A DNA stretch of 64,000 nucleotides. It comes from Asterias amurensis (Eukaryota; Echinodermata; Asteroidea; Forcipulatida; Asteriidae). The stretch is taken from the NCBI RefSeq assembly GCF_032118995.1, contig NC_092656.1, positions 13,970,194-14,034,193 of the forward strand, written 5' to 3'. How positions within the stretch are numbered: the stretch's first letter is position 1; each line of letters begins with the position of its first letter. Below, one piece after another: positions 24,043 through 36,200 of the stretch. The notes under the pieces are model-generated. The model searched no databases, was not told where the DNA came from, and worked only from the letters and a program-made list of their open reading frames with translations. A program made the position numbers and the translations under genes.

Positions 24043-24823
24043 CTAGCGGGATGCCGCGCTTTGCGCGGCACCCCGCTAGATGAGGAGGATTCTAGTATAC
24101 AAATGTTGTAAAAGGTAATGTGGGGGCAAGGGAGGTATGCTTACAGGTAATAATCATTTCGTAGGATTGGATTAGAAATTGTATTTATAATCGGTATGGA
24201 AATTTGTCATTAATGGTGTATTTTGATAAAAATTAATTGTTGAGCGTGCACAACTTAGTTGTGAAACGTCGCGACGCGTCGCCTCCCCTCCTCACCTGCT
24301 CTCTTGCGTTCTCCAACTCAATGGTACTTGGCATGATATGTAGGGTATTTCGTAATGTTTTAGTGTTGATCGAGCGGGCCAACGAATTATCCGTCATGTG
24401 GATTATGTTTCGCCTCATTTACGCATAGTTTTAATTCAATCGGCTTTTGTCATTGTGTCAATTTTATCCACTGCACTGAGTATTTCCCAGCTAAGATGAC
24501 TGTAAGGGTAATAATGCTTAGTCGACTAAAAATATAGCACGTACACTGCTCCAATGACACACTTATTTTATTGTGTTGAGCACATTTGGTATAATTCAGT
24601 TCCACGGATTTGAGTGGTCTAAATCTGGTCTCCCCCCTCAACAATAATCACCGCTGCTAATAGCACAGGAGAAATCCGACTAAAAAGGCTTGTATGAAAG
24701 TGGTACCCTCTTTTACAAAACAAACTCATAATCACAGCACACTAATAGCCGCGGAGTTTATCTGACTGAAAAGGAAGCTTCAAAGAAGTTCTAGTATACA
24801 ACAGATAAAAAAAACCGCTAGTT
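24043..24823 (-). mobile_element. Helitron-like non-autonomous element
   Basis: At 24043-24079 is a 37 nt hairpin (17 bp stem with one mismatch, ttt loop). Read on the minus strand, GCCGCGCAAAGCGCGGC is followed by ATCCCGCTAG, the hairpin-then-CTAG ending typical of Helitrons. At the other end ACTAGCGGTTTTTTTTATC is followed by TTGTATACTAGAA, which also occurs just before the hairpin. No Rep/helicase is encoded. Confidence 0.5.
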
Positions 24824-25165
24824 GGTATGGACTTTAACGACAAAGTCAATTTCTGCAAATTGTATTGAAAATAAATATATTTAATGATTGGTTGCTATAA
24901 CTGTTGAATGATTTTTGCTTTGTTTCCAATGACGTGTACACGATTTTAGAATCTAAGGCCCCATTCATCGTGATTTATTGAGCGTACGTCCAACGACGCA
25001 TACAAAGTTGTCTGAGCACCAAATAAAGCGAGTTTTCGGAACATGCTGTGCAACATCTAATCTACTGTTTTTACCACCGCTTTTGAAAGTAACAGAGCGT
25101 CGGTCTCATTAATTTTTAGTTTATTGTCATATCAATTAATTCTCATGTAAACTTTCTGGTCAACA

Positions 25166-25190
25166 TCCGCCGGGGCGCGCGCCCCGCGTG
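25166..25190. repeat. Short GC-only palindrome
   Basis: Contains cggggcgcgcgccccg, a perfect 16 bp palindrome in otherwise AT-rich sequence; may be a terminal hairpin of another Helitron-like copy. Confidence 0.5.
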
Positions 25191-27653
25191 ACGAAGTCCC
25201 CTGACAAAACATCCAATTTTATAATATGTTATCATAATTATCTGTGGAACCCTATACAAACTAAAATAATAGAAACGGTAATTTTATGGGTCTTTAATAA
25301 CTACTCCTACATTCTCTCACTTAATTCACTTTCAGAAAACATTTGCCTTGTTGTTTTAAGGGTTTGTAGGCCAGTTTGGTTAATTTTGTATGGAGAAATT
25401 CGTAAAAAGTACCCGATTCAGCTGCACATGAGGGCTCTTTCGATAACAAAACCCGACGGCCGATTGCTTAACCCTCTAGTCCCTGCACCGCCCGAGTTTG
25501 CTGAAAACTAATACTTCAAGATTCTTGCAGTTAATTACTGGAATCGTAGTTCAAATTTTAAAAGATAGCCACAGCTTAATTTTTGTGCACAATTTGAACC
25601 TTGATATTTGTATAAAAGTACAAGTTCGCATGAGAACAATACATGTCTCTCGTTAAACGGCTGCGGTAATTTTTATGGCGAATATTTGTTTGTAAGGATA
25701 AAATGGACACAGTAGCTTTTCAAGGCTTTTATCTGACTCAATGATTATACTGATTAAATGCGAAGGCGTGAGTTTTCGACAATATTATCATGAATGGTGA
25801 ATAAATACAGTTTCCTTTGTGTTTACTAATGAGCGTCTTGTTGGGGTAAGAGCTAAATTATTTCACCATCATTAGCTTCATCAGCTTAATAATTTTTCTA
25901 CAAACACAAGCTAGCAAGGTTTCCTCCTACCACTACAGTATATCGATAGGCGGCTAGGCGGTCCAGTGGCTAAATGGTTAATACAAAAAGGATTTGGCAA
26001 AATCTACATCCTGAGTCCTGACCAGGCTGCGTTCTAACAATTTTGTTACTTCAGAACTTTGAATGGAATGTTCGTTTACAGCTTCAAAACAGCCGTTGAT
26101 GTTTCACAAAGTTCGTAACTATGAAAGCATACTATTCTTAAACGGTGATTTCATGTACTCTTTTGTAGGTTTAACTGGCAAAACCTATACAATGTATATG
26201 AAAAGAATCAGTAATGCATTTACTTTCTTTTTGAAAATGTTTCAACTTTTGCGTGTATACGTTTTGTGTGTGGGGGATGACACATGGACTGTACCACTAA
26301 TGGTGCAGAGTTAAATGGAACAAATAAAGTTTCACAACAATGGGTTGCTGTTTGATGCGTTTAAAAAATGCTGGAAAGTTGGGTAGGCCTACATGAGTGA
26401 CTTAATTGTAATAAACACATATGTAACAGATGCATGTATTAAAGCCTAATGTTTTTTATTTAACACGCGAAATTAAACCCCCTGTACAAAATGGTATATA
26501 CACAACGCCATTTACCCCTCTGCGAAACATCAATGAGTCACTCTGGAATGTTAATGGGAGTCCGAGGTTGCCACCCACTTCAAACCTAAAGAGGTGGCTC
26601 TTTGTGCAGCCTACAGCTCCCCCCCCCCCCCTTCGACCAACAGGTGGCCCATATCAAAACCAGACAACCACAGAGGTGACTCTGTGCGCAGCCTACGGCT
26701 TCCCCCTTCGACCAACAGGTGGCCCATATCAAAACCAGACAACCACACATGTAAGGAGATATCGCTCGTGCCTCCGGCAAATCAGACAACTCGTAAGAGG
26801 GAGTTCGGTTCAGGGTTTTGTAGACTTGCAACCCGACGTCTGTAACGATACAACCGTGTTGGATTCCACAAGGATGCCATGCCACTGGACCTTCTAATTT
26901 TCAATCCAAGATGGCGCGGGTTACGCTTTTAATAGTATAGATGAACTTGTGATTGTGGGGGAATGTATTTTTCGTTTTATTGAAAATATTTTTAACAATT
27001 TTGAATTTGGTCACAACTTGAGGCTAAGAGAAAATCGCCACTAGGAAAATGCTCGGGCTAAACACAAACCTTTATTGGTGATGAATGTCACTGCAGGCGC
27101 CAAAACGTGCCCCCCCCCCCCGCCCCCCTCTGCGCATAGATAGATCATCTAAGCTCAGTGATATGAAAACACTTTTGAAGTGAGGGAATACTATTGAATC
27201 TCGGAATATAAAAAAGCTTTCACCCTGATTTACAAAAAAACAAACTCAAAGCTAAATGTGCACTTTTAGCAAAAACCAACGTGAAATAATTAAATTAAAA
27301 AAGTGAATGGCCACATTGTTTACATTTTGTATTCTCATTCTTCATCTTTTACAACAATTTAGGTTTCTCTTTTTTTTTACCAGGAGGTGATGCTGTTTCA
27401 AAAAACTAATAAAATATAGAACACATTACTATTTCCTACACGGGCCTTAGATTACGGTCGGTCCTGATAAGAAAATGTTTTGCTTTTTAATTAATCCAAG
27501 GTAAAAAAGCTTTATTGGCGGATAGTGCTGCGATGATGTTTTTGAATAAAATTTACTTGAATGTGATTCTATGCTGTGGACTATTCAAACTATAAAGAAC
27601 ATAATTATATACATTTTCTGATCTGAATTAGGCAAAAAAGGGACCTGCCGGTA
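25191..27653. other. Intergenic, no supported gene
   Basis: A 107-codon plus-strand frame (25188-25511) and the frames at 26063 and 26430 have no recognisable domain. 25950-26030 has a weak tRNA-SINE look (cggtccagtggctaaatggt). Confidence 0.5.
26589..26748. repeat. About 80 bp tandem duplication with poly-C
   Basis: gaggtg[ga]ctctgtg, cagcctac, ccttcgaccaacaggtggcc and aaaccagacaaccaca each occur twice; the first copy has a longer C run. Confidence 0.85.
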
Positions 27654-28017
27654 TTAAAGGAACAGTTCAGAATTGTTTTTTTCTAATAATGTAACAGTTG
27701 CTGGTTGTAACACTTTTTGCTAAAACCTTTAGAAGTTTGAGATCGATCGGCCATCCTGGGTCACGAGAAAAATAGTCAAAAACCGATGAAACATTTTGCA
27801 CACAAAATGAATAAAACGGTCACTGAGAGAATGATGAACCCCAAACGGGAAATTAGTTTAAGCTATTCTCATCAATAAGACATTTGAAACAGAAATATTT
27901 CAAGGGATGTTTTCTTTACTATACTATCATCATTATTAGACTGACTGTGTAATGTAAATCTGTGATCTTAATAGAAGGCTGTTTTTTCCCTTACTAATTC
28001 CGTAATGTTCCTTTAAT
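27654..28017. mobile_element. MITE with TTAA ends
   Basis: Ends ttaaaggaacagttcagaat and attccgtaatgttcctttaa in inverse; single copy in the window and distinct from F2 despite the similar first bases. Confidence 0.65.
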
Positions 28018-28168
28018 TCAGTCTTATGTTTGCTTTAAAATATATGGGTTTTCTATCACAACTTTTGCTTCCTCGACGATCTTCCTCCACAAAATCCTGT
28101 AAAATTTACCAATCAGATTCCCCTGTGGTTTGTTGGCACTTGCACACTCACAAAACGAGACCATAAAC

Positions 28169-28719
28169 TTAAAGTCACCTGGAAGTAGTATTTTGTCAAA
28201 ATAAAGCTTTTGTCACGAATTTTGATGAGTGGAATGTGAATAAACAGTTAACTAAGGTTGTAAAAAATTAGTTCTTATCTTATTAACAAAATTTAAGAGA
28301 AGGCCCCGACCCGAGAGGGCGCTGTTCGTGACGTCAATCGAGGCGCGATATTTGAAGAGAAAATGCTGCAAAGTGCTGAAAAAGACGTCAGACCGGACCC
28401 CATCTTTAGCTGTTTTGCTGCATCCAGCAGCAATACACTTGGTCGGCATTGCCGGAAAAATGCAAGAAAACAACTTTTTCGAAACGTACAAACTCAATGA
28501 CTTGGACTTGCATGTACTTTGCACGTGTGTTTACTCTACGCATCAAGGCAAAGTCTGCCTCGATTGACGTCACAAAAGGGGTAGGCGGAGTCAACCCCAC
28601 ACAACTTTAATTATTTTTTAAACATAAATCGTGACAAACGGTTACTTCAAAAATTGTTTTATTGTTACTAAACATCTTATGTTTGAAAAAATAAAAAAAT
28701 TATTTTCAGGCGACTTTAA
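28169..28719. mobile_element. MITE carrying a THAP-like N-terminus
   Basis: Outer ends ttaaagtcacctggaagta and the inverse of ttttcaggcgactttaa, both with TTAA. An inner perfect inverted repeat, gtgacgtcaatcgaggc, lies at 28330-28346 and 28556-28572. On the minus strand from 28449 it encodes MPTKCIAAGCSKTAKDGV, which is how THAP zinc-finger domains begin (C-x4-C), but the remaining THAP residues (second C-x2-H pair, AVPTIF) are absent. Confidence 0.6.
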
Positions 28720-29309
28720 ACTTGGGTCAAATCGATTACTTGTCATGGGTGTCTGACTGTGACCCTTTTAGGGTCGTGGGTTGAATAGATTTTTGTTTGA
28801 AGGACAGTAAAGGTGAACACGGTGTACATAGTAGACAATCCAGAGTTTCTGCTAATTCAAACATTAACACACGCATGTTTGGTTTTTTTTGCACCAAAAT
28901 TCTGCTTGATTGTGTTTTTACAAAGAGTAAGTTGCTTTTCTCGAGTTTGCATTATACGAGTAATGAGAATATTTATTTTGCCAAAACTGATAATGTAGAA
29001 ACATTAACAAACATGTTTTGTACTAGACACGCTGGGGCAGAATACCATTTCTTTTTTTAAATCGACTGTCGCCAAAAGGCGTACATGATTGTCTTTCCAA
29101 AACCCCAAAGGAAGATTAAGGCAAGACCTGTAGGACATTCAAAACAACACAAGAGATTACATAACAACATGACAGCACAATTAATATTCATTTGAGAGAA
29201 AACAATCTCATACATTGTCAAAGCCATTACAACAAAATAAGCAAGTCTTTGGTTTTTCTTTGGATCGCTGCTTATAGAAATATGATGATCAATAAAGACA
29301 CTGTTAAGG
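28720..29309. other. Intergenic, no gene
   Basis: Unique AT-rich sequence; nothing recognised. Confidence 0.6.
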
Positions 29310-29500
29310 CTTTATACACTTTCGGTAAACAGTATTGTCAAAGTCCCACACTTCGTGTATCACAACTAATGATATATATAAAATAACAAACCTGTAAGAA
29401 TAATAGGTTCAATCGGTCATCAGAGTCGGGAGAAAATAACGGGAAACCCATTCTTGTTTCCGCTCGTTTTGCTTTGTCATGACATGTGTTTAAAATAAAT
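29310..29500 (+). mobile_element. F1 MITE, old left half
   Basis: Degenerate left terminus (gacactgttaaggctttata) followed by recognisable ataaaataacaaacctgtaa. Confidence 0.5.
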
Positions 29501-29670
29501 CCGTGATTCCCGCTAACGAGAATTTATATTGTTTTAATGTTTTCTCAAAAAGTAAAGCATTTCACGGAACAATATTTCAAGAGAAGTCTTTCACCATTAC
29601 CTTCTGTAAACCCTGTAAATTATTTGTAAAGCTGGTGAACTTTTTTTTTTTTTTTTTCCTGTACCGAAAG

Positions 29671-30068
29671 GGTATAATGGCTTTAACACTCTTGGTAATT
29701 GTCAAAGACCAGTCTTCACAGTTGGGTGTTTCTCAACATAAGCATAAAATAACAAACCTGAAAATTTGAGCTCAATCGGTCGTCGAAGTTGCGAGATATT
29801 AATGAAAGAAGAAAACACCTTTGTCGCAACCATGGTCACGAACTCGTGTGCTTTCAGATGCTTGATTTAGAGACCTAAAATTCTAAATCTGAGGTCTCGA
29901 AATCGAACTCGTGGAAAATTGTTTCTTTTTAATCAAAAACTACAATACTTCAGAGGGAGCTGTTTCACACAATGTTTAATACTAACCTCTCCCCATTACT
30001 CAGTACCAAGTGAGGTTTTATGCTGATAATTATTTTGAGTAATTACCAAGAGTGGATATTACCTTCAG
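29671..30068 (+). mobile_element. F1 MITE downstream of the DUF4773-like gene
   Basis: Near full length; lies about 190 bp past the stop codon, so it may fall in the 3' UTR or just beyond it. Confidence 0.8.
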
Positions 30069-30152
30069 TTCCAGGGATTTACACCCAGCGATTTATATAA
30101 TTCGATTTGTTTCAACATCATGTTGTAAATTTTTGATTGTTTAAAGTTTCCA

Positions 30153-30158
30153 TTTAAT
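30153..30158 (-). terminator. Candidate poly(A) signal ATTAAA of the DUF4773-like gene
   Basis: ATTAAA on the minus strand is about 96 nt past the TGA at 30254. It is the common variant hexamer at a reasonable distance; no transcript evidence is available. Confidence 0.35.
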
Positions 30159-30253
30159 TTGATCTATGCAATAGTAATAAAAAGTTAATAGTATTTCCAG
30201 GATCTCCGGCACATTTCTGCTCCTCTAACTGATGGGTAGGTGCAATTGGTTAT

Positions 30254-33200
30254 TCACTGATTTCCTACCTCTTGGCTAATGGGAATCTCCAATGTGTTGC
30301 TTCCTGCAAATATAAAGGTGTATAACAATCAGCGTATGATACCAAAAAATAACAGTTAAAGGAACACGTTGCCTTGGATCGGGCGAGTTGGTCTATTAAA
30401 AGCGTTTGAAACCGTTTGTTATGAATGCATATGGTTAGACAGATATTTGAAAAGTAGAATATAATGATCCACACAAGTATCACTCAAAATTGCACGGTTT
30501 TCCTTTTACGTCGCGAACTAACACGGTCGGCCATTTATGGGAGTCAAAATATTGATTCCCATAAATGGCCGACCGTGTTAGTCGACAGAGTAAAAAGAAA
30601 ACCACGCAATTTTGAGGCATATTTGTGTAGATCATCGTATTCTACTTTTACAATATCTTTCTAACCATATACATTTTACAACAAACGGTTACAGAAAGCT
30701 TTTCAAGACCAACTCGACCAATCCAAGGCAACGTGTTCCTACAATTTTAAAGTTACTGAACATAATTTTATGATTCTTTTTTAGCTGATTCTCGTAAGTC
30801 TGTCATTTTTTATACACTCATACCTTTGAATGGTATCTTGAAACATCCCAAGTCCACCGTTGCAACAGTCTCACTGAACACCTTGCCCTCTAGGCGGGCA
30901 CAGGCTTGCATGTCCGCCAACGACACGGCAATGTTGTACAGCTCAACACACAACTCGGCACCGAATTTGTTTTCGCCCAGTTTAACGCAGACTGGACCTG
31001 GATTTTTGACTGGAGTGAGAAGAACATTACATAGTCATATTAGTTGTAGACGAAGTTCTCCGATCCGACGTGGCTTATATTCGATGCTCCATAAAAGACC
31101 AATCATTTAGTCACAGTTGGCAAGGTTCACAATGTGTTTGTTGTCAAAGGAACATTTTGGGATAATATAATTTACTAAGGGAATTTTGTGCACTCCTCAT
31201 TATTCTAATCGAATAATAATTGGTCAACAAGATTGGAAACTCATCACATTAAGAACCAAGTTGAATGTTTATTGGTAACTCGCTCGTGATTTTTCCCGAC
31301 GTCTGGTGTTAACTTTTTCACGAAACTGTAATCTATGGGCAGTGGGTAAATAGTTACACATTCTAACCAGGGACCTATACAACAACAGAAACAATAGAGT
31401 GCACGGTTCGGGAAAGGCCCACCGTTGGAAAACGTGTACACGACTAAACAATGGGAGCTGTTTGCAAAGAAGTTGGTGTACATTTACACAAAACAGGGAC
31501 AGTAGGAGGTCCACGGTTGCAGGCGTGCACGAAGACAACTTTTCTTAATAATTTTGACTAAAAACGATTTATTGATCTGAATCTCGATATGACTGAAGTA
31601 ATTTATCTAATTAAAGGTATAGTGCAGTGCAATAAACTCTAATTTGGCAAAATATGATTTATAATTTTCGTTGGTAATTATAAATACTCACTCGACACCG
31701 TTTTGTCGAAGAGGACTTTTCCATCCATAGAGAGACTCAACTTTACACCAAGCTGCGTGGAGAGGAATGTTACGTTCACACAAGCTGTATAGAAACGGGA
31801 CAAGTAAGATAAATTTAATTACAACAAACTTTCGCATACTTTTATTGTTGTTTGTAGACGGCTAGGAAAATTGTCTAATATCAACACACTTTTGACAACT
31901 CAATCAACGTTTAAATGACTTAATTAAACACTTTCGATACCCAAATCATATTTTCGTAAAACTATTGTCCTACCTTGGGAATTAATGTCCAACTCCTTGA
32001 TCTTAATTTGCTGACAACATCCACATGTCTTGTCTGAACATGCACAAGACGAGGCGTCGTTCAACTGCATGCTATTCATCAAGTTTGTCCAGTCCAGTGC
32101 ATGGCCTGCTCCCAGCAACTCTGATGCTGCATGAAAAAGCCAAAAAGGGGTCTCATTTCTTCGACAACAACAAACATCGGGACAGCACTGTTTTAGACAA
32201 ATCGTAACATAAGACCTCATTCAATCGACACAATAGCATTGGTCTGGGTTGCGTTTTGGCGATCGTAACCAATTTACTGTTTGGATTGAGTTGCACAGTT
32301 CAATGACCAAACAGAATATTGGTTACGACCGCCAAAATGCACCAAATTAGCAGCATAAACTTTTTTCGAAACAAAACTTCTGCCGGGTCGGAGTTGACGC
32401 GAATCTGGGTCCCGGTTTTTGTTTATGTGTTTGTTAAAGTTGCATCCGATAGTATAGTTTAACTGATATAGAACTATCTTATTGCATAAACATAACTTGA
32501 AAAACAATAATGCCTATGAAAATAGGCCCCAAGCTAACATGCATACGTTGGGCCAACGTCGGTGAACGTCGGCAAAGTCGGCATCAAAAAACGAACGCTG
32601 AACGGACGTTCGGAACGTCGAACCAGTGTTCATAGGTTTTGGAGGTACGTCGGCCGGTCGAACACGTCAGAGCCAATGAACACCTCTCCCTGGGTAGCTA
32701 CACCCACATTTTACTTGCACGGCGAATGTTGCAGAGGCTTCCTTTATTCTGATTCATTACAGCAGGGTGAATATTCATGTATCGGCTTCTGCGATCACGA
32801 AACACCCGCGCTATTCAAAGGCGAATGACAAGACTGTGTGCTCGTGACATACCAAGTAACACAAACAGTGCTGTTAACTCGGTATGTCACGAGCACACGG
32901 TCTATTCATTCGCCATTGAGTAGCGAGATGAGCTTACCGAGGGTTTCGTCAACGAAGAGGCCGATACATGAATATTCACCCTGCTGTGTAATGAATCAGA
33001 ATAAAAGAAGCCTGTGCAAAGTTCGTCGTGTAAGTAAATTGTGGGTGTAGCTACCCAGGGAGAGCTGTTCATTGGCTCTGACGTGGTCGACCGGCCGACG
33101 TACCTCCAAAACCTATGAACACTAGTCAGTTTGTAAACGTTGTACGAACGTTTGTTAACAGTATGAAATACAACGGTTAGAATTACAACGTTTTCACAAC

Positions 33201-36200
33201 TTGGTAATGATAGGGGCAACTTAACGTCGGCTAACATAGGTCGGCCAACATCGGGAAATGTTGTGCAGTGAAACATGTCGTTTTTATACGTTGGCTCAAC
33301 GTAGTTATAATGCGGGCAACCTAGCGTCTGCATCCTTAGGTTGTGCCAACGTCGGGAAATGTTGTGCAGTTATAACCTGTAGATTTCCAACGTTGGCTCA
33401 ACGTAGTTAAAACACGGGTAATCTAATGTCTGCATCCTTAGGTTGTGCCAACGTCGGGAAATGTGCAGTAATAACCGGTCGATTTCCAACGTTGGCTCAA
33501 CGTAGTTAAAACATGGGCAATATATTGTCTGCATCCTTAGGTTATGCCAACGTCTGGAATTGCGCCGTATCCAACGTTGGCACAACATAGTTATAATGTG
33601 GGCAACCTAACATCGGCGTCCTACAGTTGTGCCAACGTCAGGAAATGTTGTACAGTCTAAAGGGCCACTTTCCCGCCAAGATAATATTTATGCGTTGGGC
33701 CAATGTGGGACCAACGTTGAAATAAATGCAAATTTGTGAGCGTGAGTTAGAAGTGTGTATTAACAATACTAAAAACAAACTTGTTGAGTTTAAGAATTTT
33801 CAAGGCAAGTGTACTTTTGTAGATAATTTGTCTGTAAGAAAATATGTACACTAAAAATACTTTAAAAAAAAAAACAATTGAATTTAGAAGTAAACAATTT
33901 TAATTAATAAAGGTGTAAAACCATGACTTGAAAAGTCTGTGGACTCTTGACTAAATACATACAAGACGTGCCGTGCACAAGGGTGTATGGGCTAGTATAA
34001 GTTGTAGTTAGAATGTATGTAGTTATGAGTATCATCAATTCGTGTAAATAGCATAACTGATAAGTGTTAATTAACATACACTAATACCTGAACTAGTTAC
34101 AAAGGGCGTTATCTGCATTAAAAGAGAATTAATCTCTAAATTGATGTTTTAGATTATTCGTAACGTTGGTCCAACGCTGTATATAAACGTCAATACGACG
34201 TCAGCTGCCGACGTTGGGCAAATTAAAAACTATTATGTTGTCCCAACGTTTAACTAAAACGTCTAACGAACGTTGGACGTGCAGAGGTCGGCAAAAACGT
34301 TGCAGACGTTGGAACGGGGTTGGCTTACGTTGGCCCAACGTTAACGTTGGCCCAACGTCCTCGACGTTGGCCCGATGGAAAAAACAATGTCACCACAACG
34401 TCATTTGCCAACGGTTGCCCTACCAAAACTGTACGTTTGCCAATGTTGGGCCGACGCATACATGTTAGCTGGGCCCCTTGTTATGCGTTACTAAACGAGA
34501 CCATGATTGTTTGTTTTACTTTACACCATTTTATTTGTTTTTCAAGTGTGGTGCCACTTTACTTTTAAATGGTATCCTGAAACATGCCAAGTTCACCGTT
34601 ACGATAGTAACACCAGCCACGTTGACCTCTAAGGGGATACATAGCTCCACGTCCTTCAACGACAAGGTAACGTCTAATCCAATACACAACCCAGCACTCA
34701 ATGCATTAACGCCCAGATCCACGCAGCCCGAAACATGAAATCGCGTGTCGGTAACCTGGTGAAATTGAACACACAATTTGTCACCATATTCGTTCTCGCC
34801 CAGTTTCATGCAGACCGGATCTGGGTTAACTGTAGTGAAAACAATAAAATGTAGCATAAGTTGTAGGCCATCTCTTTAGGTCGAGTTGGTCTCCAAAGAA
34901 AGGAAGAGGAACCTGTTCATGTGAAGCTTTCTGACGTGGCTTCATCGGTGGCTCAGAATACCCATCCACGAGCCAAATACTATACTTGGCAAAAGTCACA
35001 TGTGTAGTCAAATGAAATTTGGGGGTAAAAGGGAATTTCGAAACTCCTCATCTTTCCAATCCAGAGGCCGCTTAAAACAAATAGAAGCTCACCCCACCAA
35101 GAACACAACCTTTTGCGAGTGTTTATTCTTGATCGTTGTACCGATGAGAGTAACGTTTATTTGGTGTTCAAGAGACCAGAGTATACCATCAAACCAGTGT
35201 GTCACTTTTAGTAAAATAAATACCTAACACTTTACGTTAACGCATTGTTGATCTAAATCTTGGCAGGACTCTAAATTTGCACTTTTATTTGTGTCGTGAA
35301 AAGGTTAACATAACTCCAGTTCAGCAATTCGATTTGTTTTATTTTTGATGATTTTAATTCACTTTACTCAATTTTGCCGAGGATGACTTTTCCAACTTTT
35401 CACAACCATAGCAGTGATTGAATAGCTTTAATGGGCCCAACACCATGGGTTTGTGCATTTCTTTGCATTGTATAAGATGACACGTATGGGCCTTATAAGT
35501 AAAGTACTCTTGATAGTATGATCTTTTCAATGGTACAAACGTTTAGTAATTTGTTGAGTGTGGTATCCACTATTATACCTTTGAATGGTATCTTGAAACA
35601 TCCCAAGTCCACCGTTGCAACAGTCTCACTGAACACCTTGCCCTCTAGGCGGGCACAGGCTTGCATGTCCGCCAACGACACGGCAATGTTGTACAGCTCA
35701 ACACACAACTCGGCACCGAATTTGTTTTCGCCCAATTTCACGCAGACTGGATCTGGATTTTTGACTGTAGAGAAAAAAAACATCATAAATTGCATTCTTA
35801 GTTGTATGCGATCTCTTTGGGTCGAAATGGTCAAGACATAACTAAGGAAAAGCAAGTCAAAGTTGATGAGGTTGCTTTATCGATGGCTCGTAAGACCCAG
35901 CCTTGAGCATCAGACTCCTGGTGAAAGTCATACAGTGGTAGTCAAAGGAACTTTTGGGGATCCAGGGAAATCTTCTGTTCAATCTAACTATACCAAGAAT
36001 GGGAACTCTTCCCACTAAAAAGAACCAATCACAATGCTCCTGATTTTCAATTTGATTGATTGTTTTACTTTCATTATATAAATACTCACTTGAAACCGTT
36101 TTGTCGAAGAGGACCTTTCCATCCAAAGAGAGACTCAACTTTACACCAAGCTGCGTGGAGAGGAATGTTACGTTCACACAAGCTGTACAAATGGGGAATA

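Larger units (their letters stand above)
32525..34480. mobile_element. 1.95 kb terminal-inverted-repeat element in an intron of the DUF4773-like gene
   Basis: Left end ggccccaagctaacatgcat, right end the inverse of atacatgttagctgggcccc, followed inward on both sides by many aacgttgggccaacgt motifs in both orientations. It lies between module X and module 4 exon A. It has no transposase and hosts a tandem array and a nested palindrome. Confidence 0.7.

Noticed and set aside
25188-25511. 107-codon plus-strand frame
   Set aside because: No recognisable domain, no splice context, and begins at a GC palindrome that may be a transposon end.
33240-33655. CRISPR-like array
   Set aside because: Units are about 100 bp with drifting length and no constant repeat/unique spacer pattern; it is a tandem repeat in a eukaryotic transposon.
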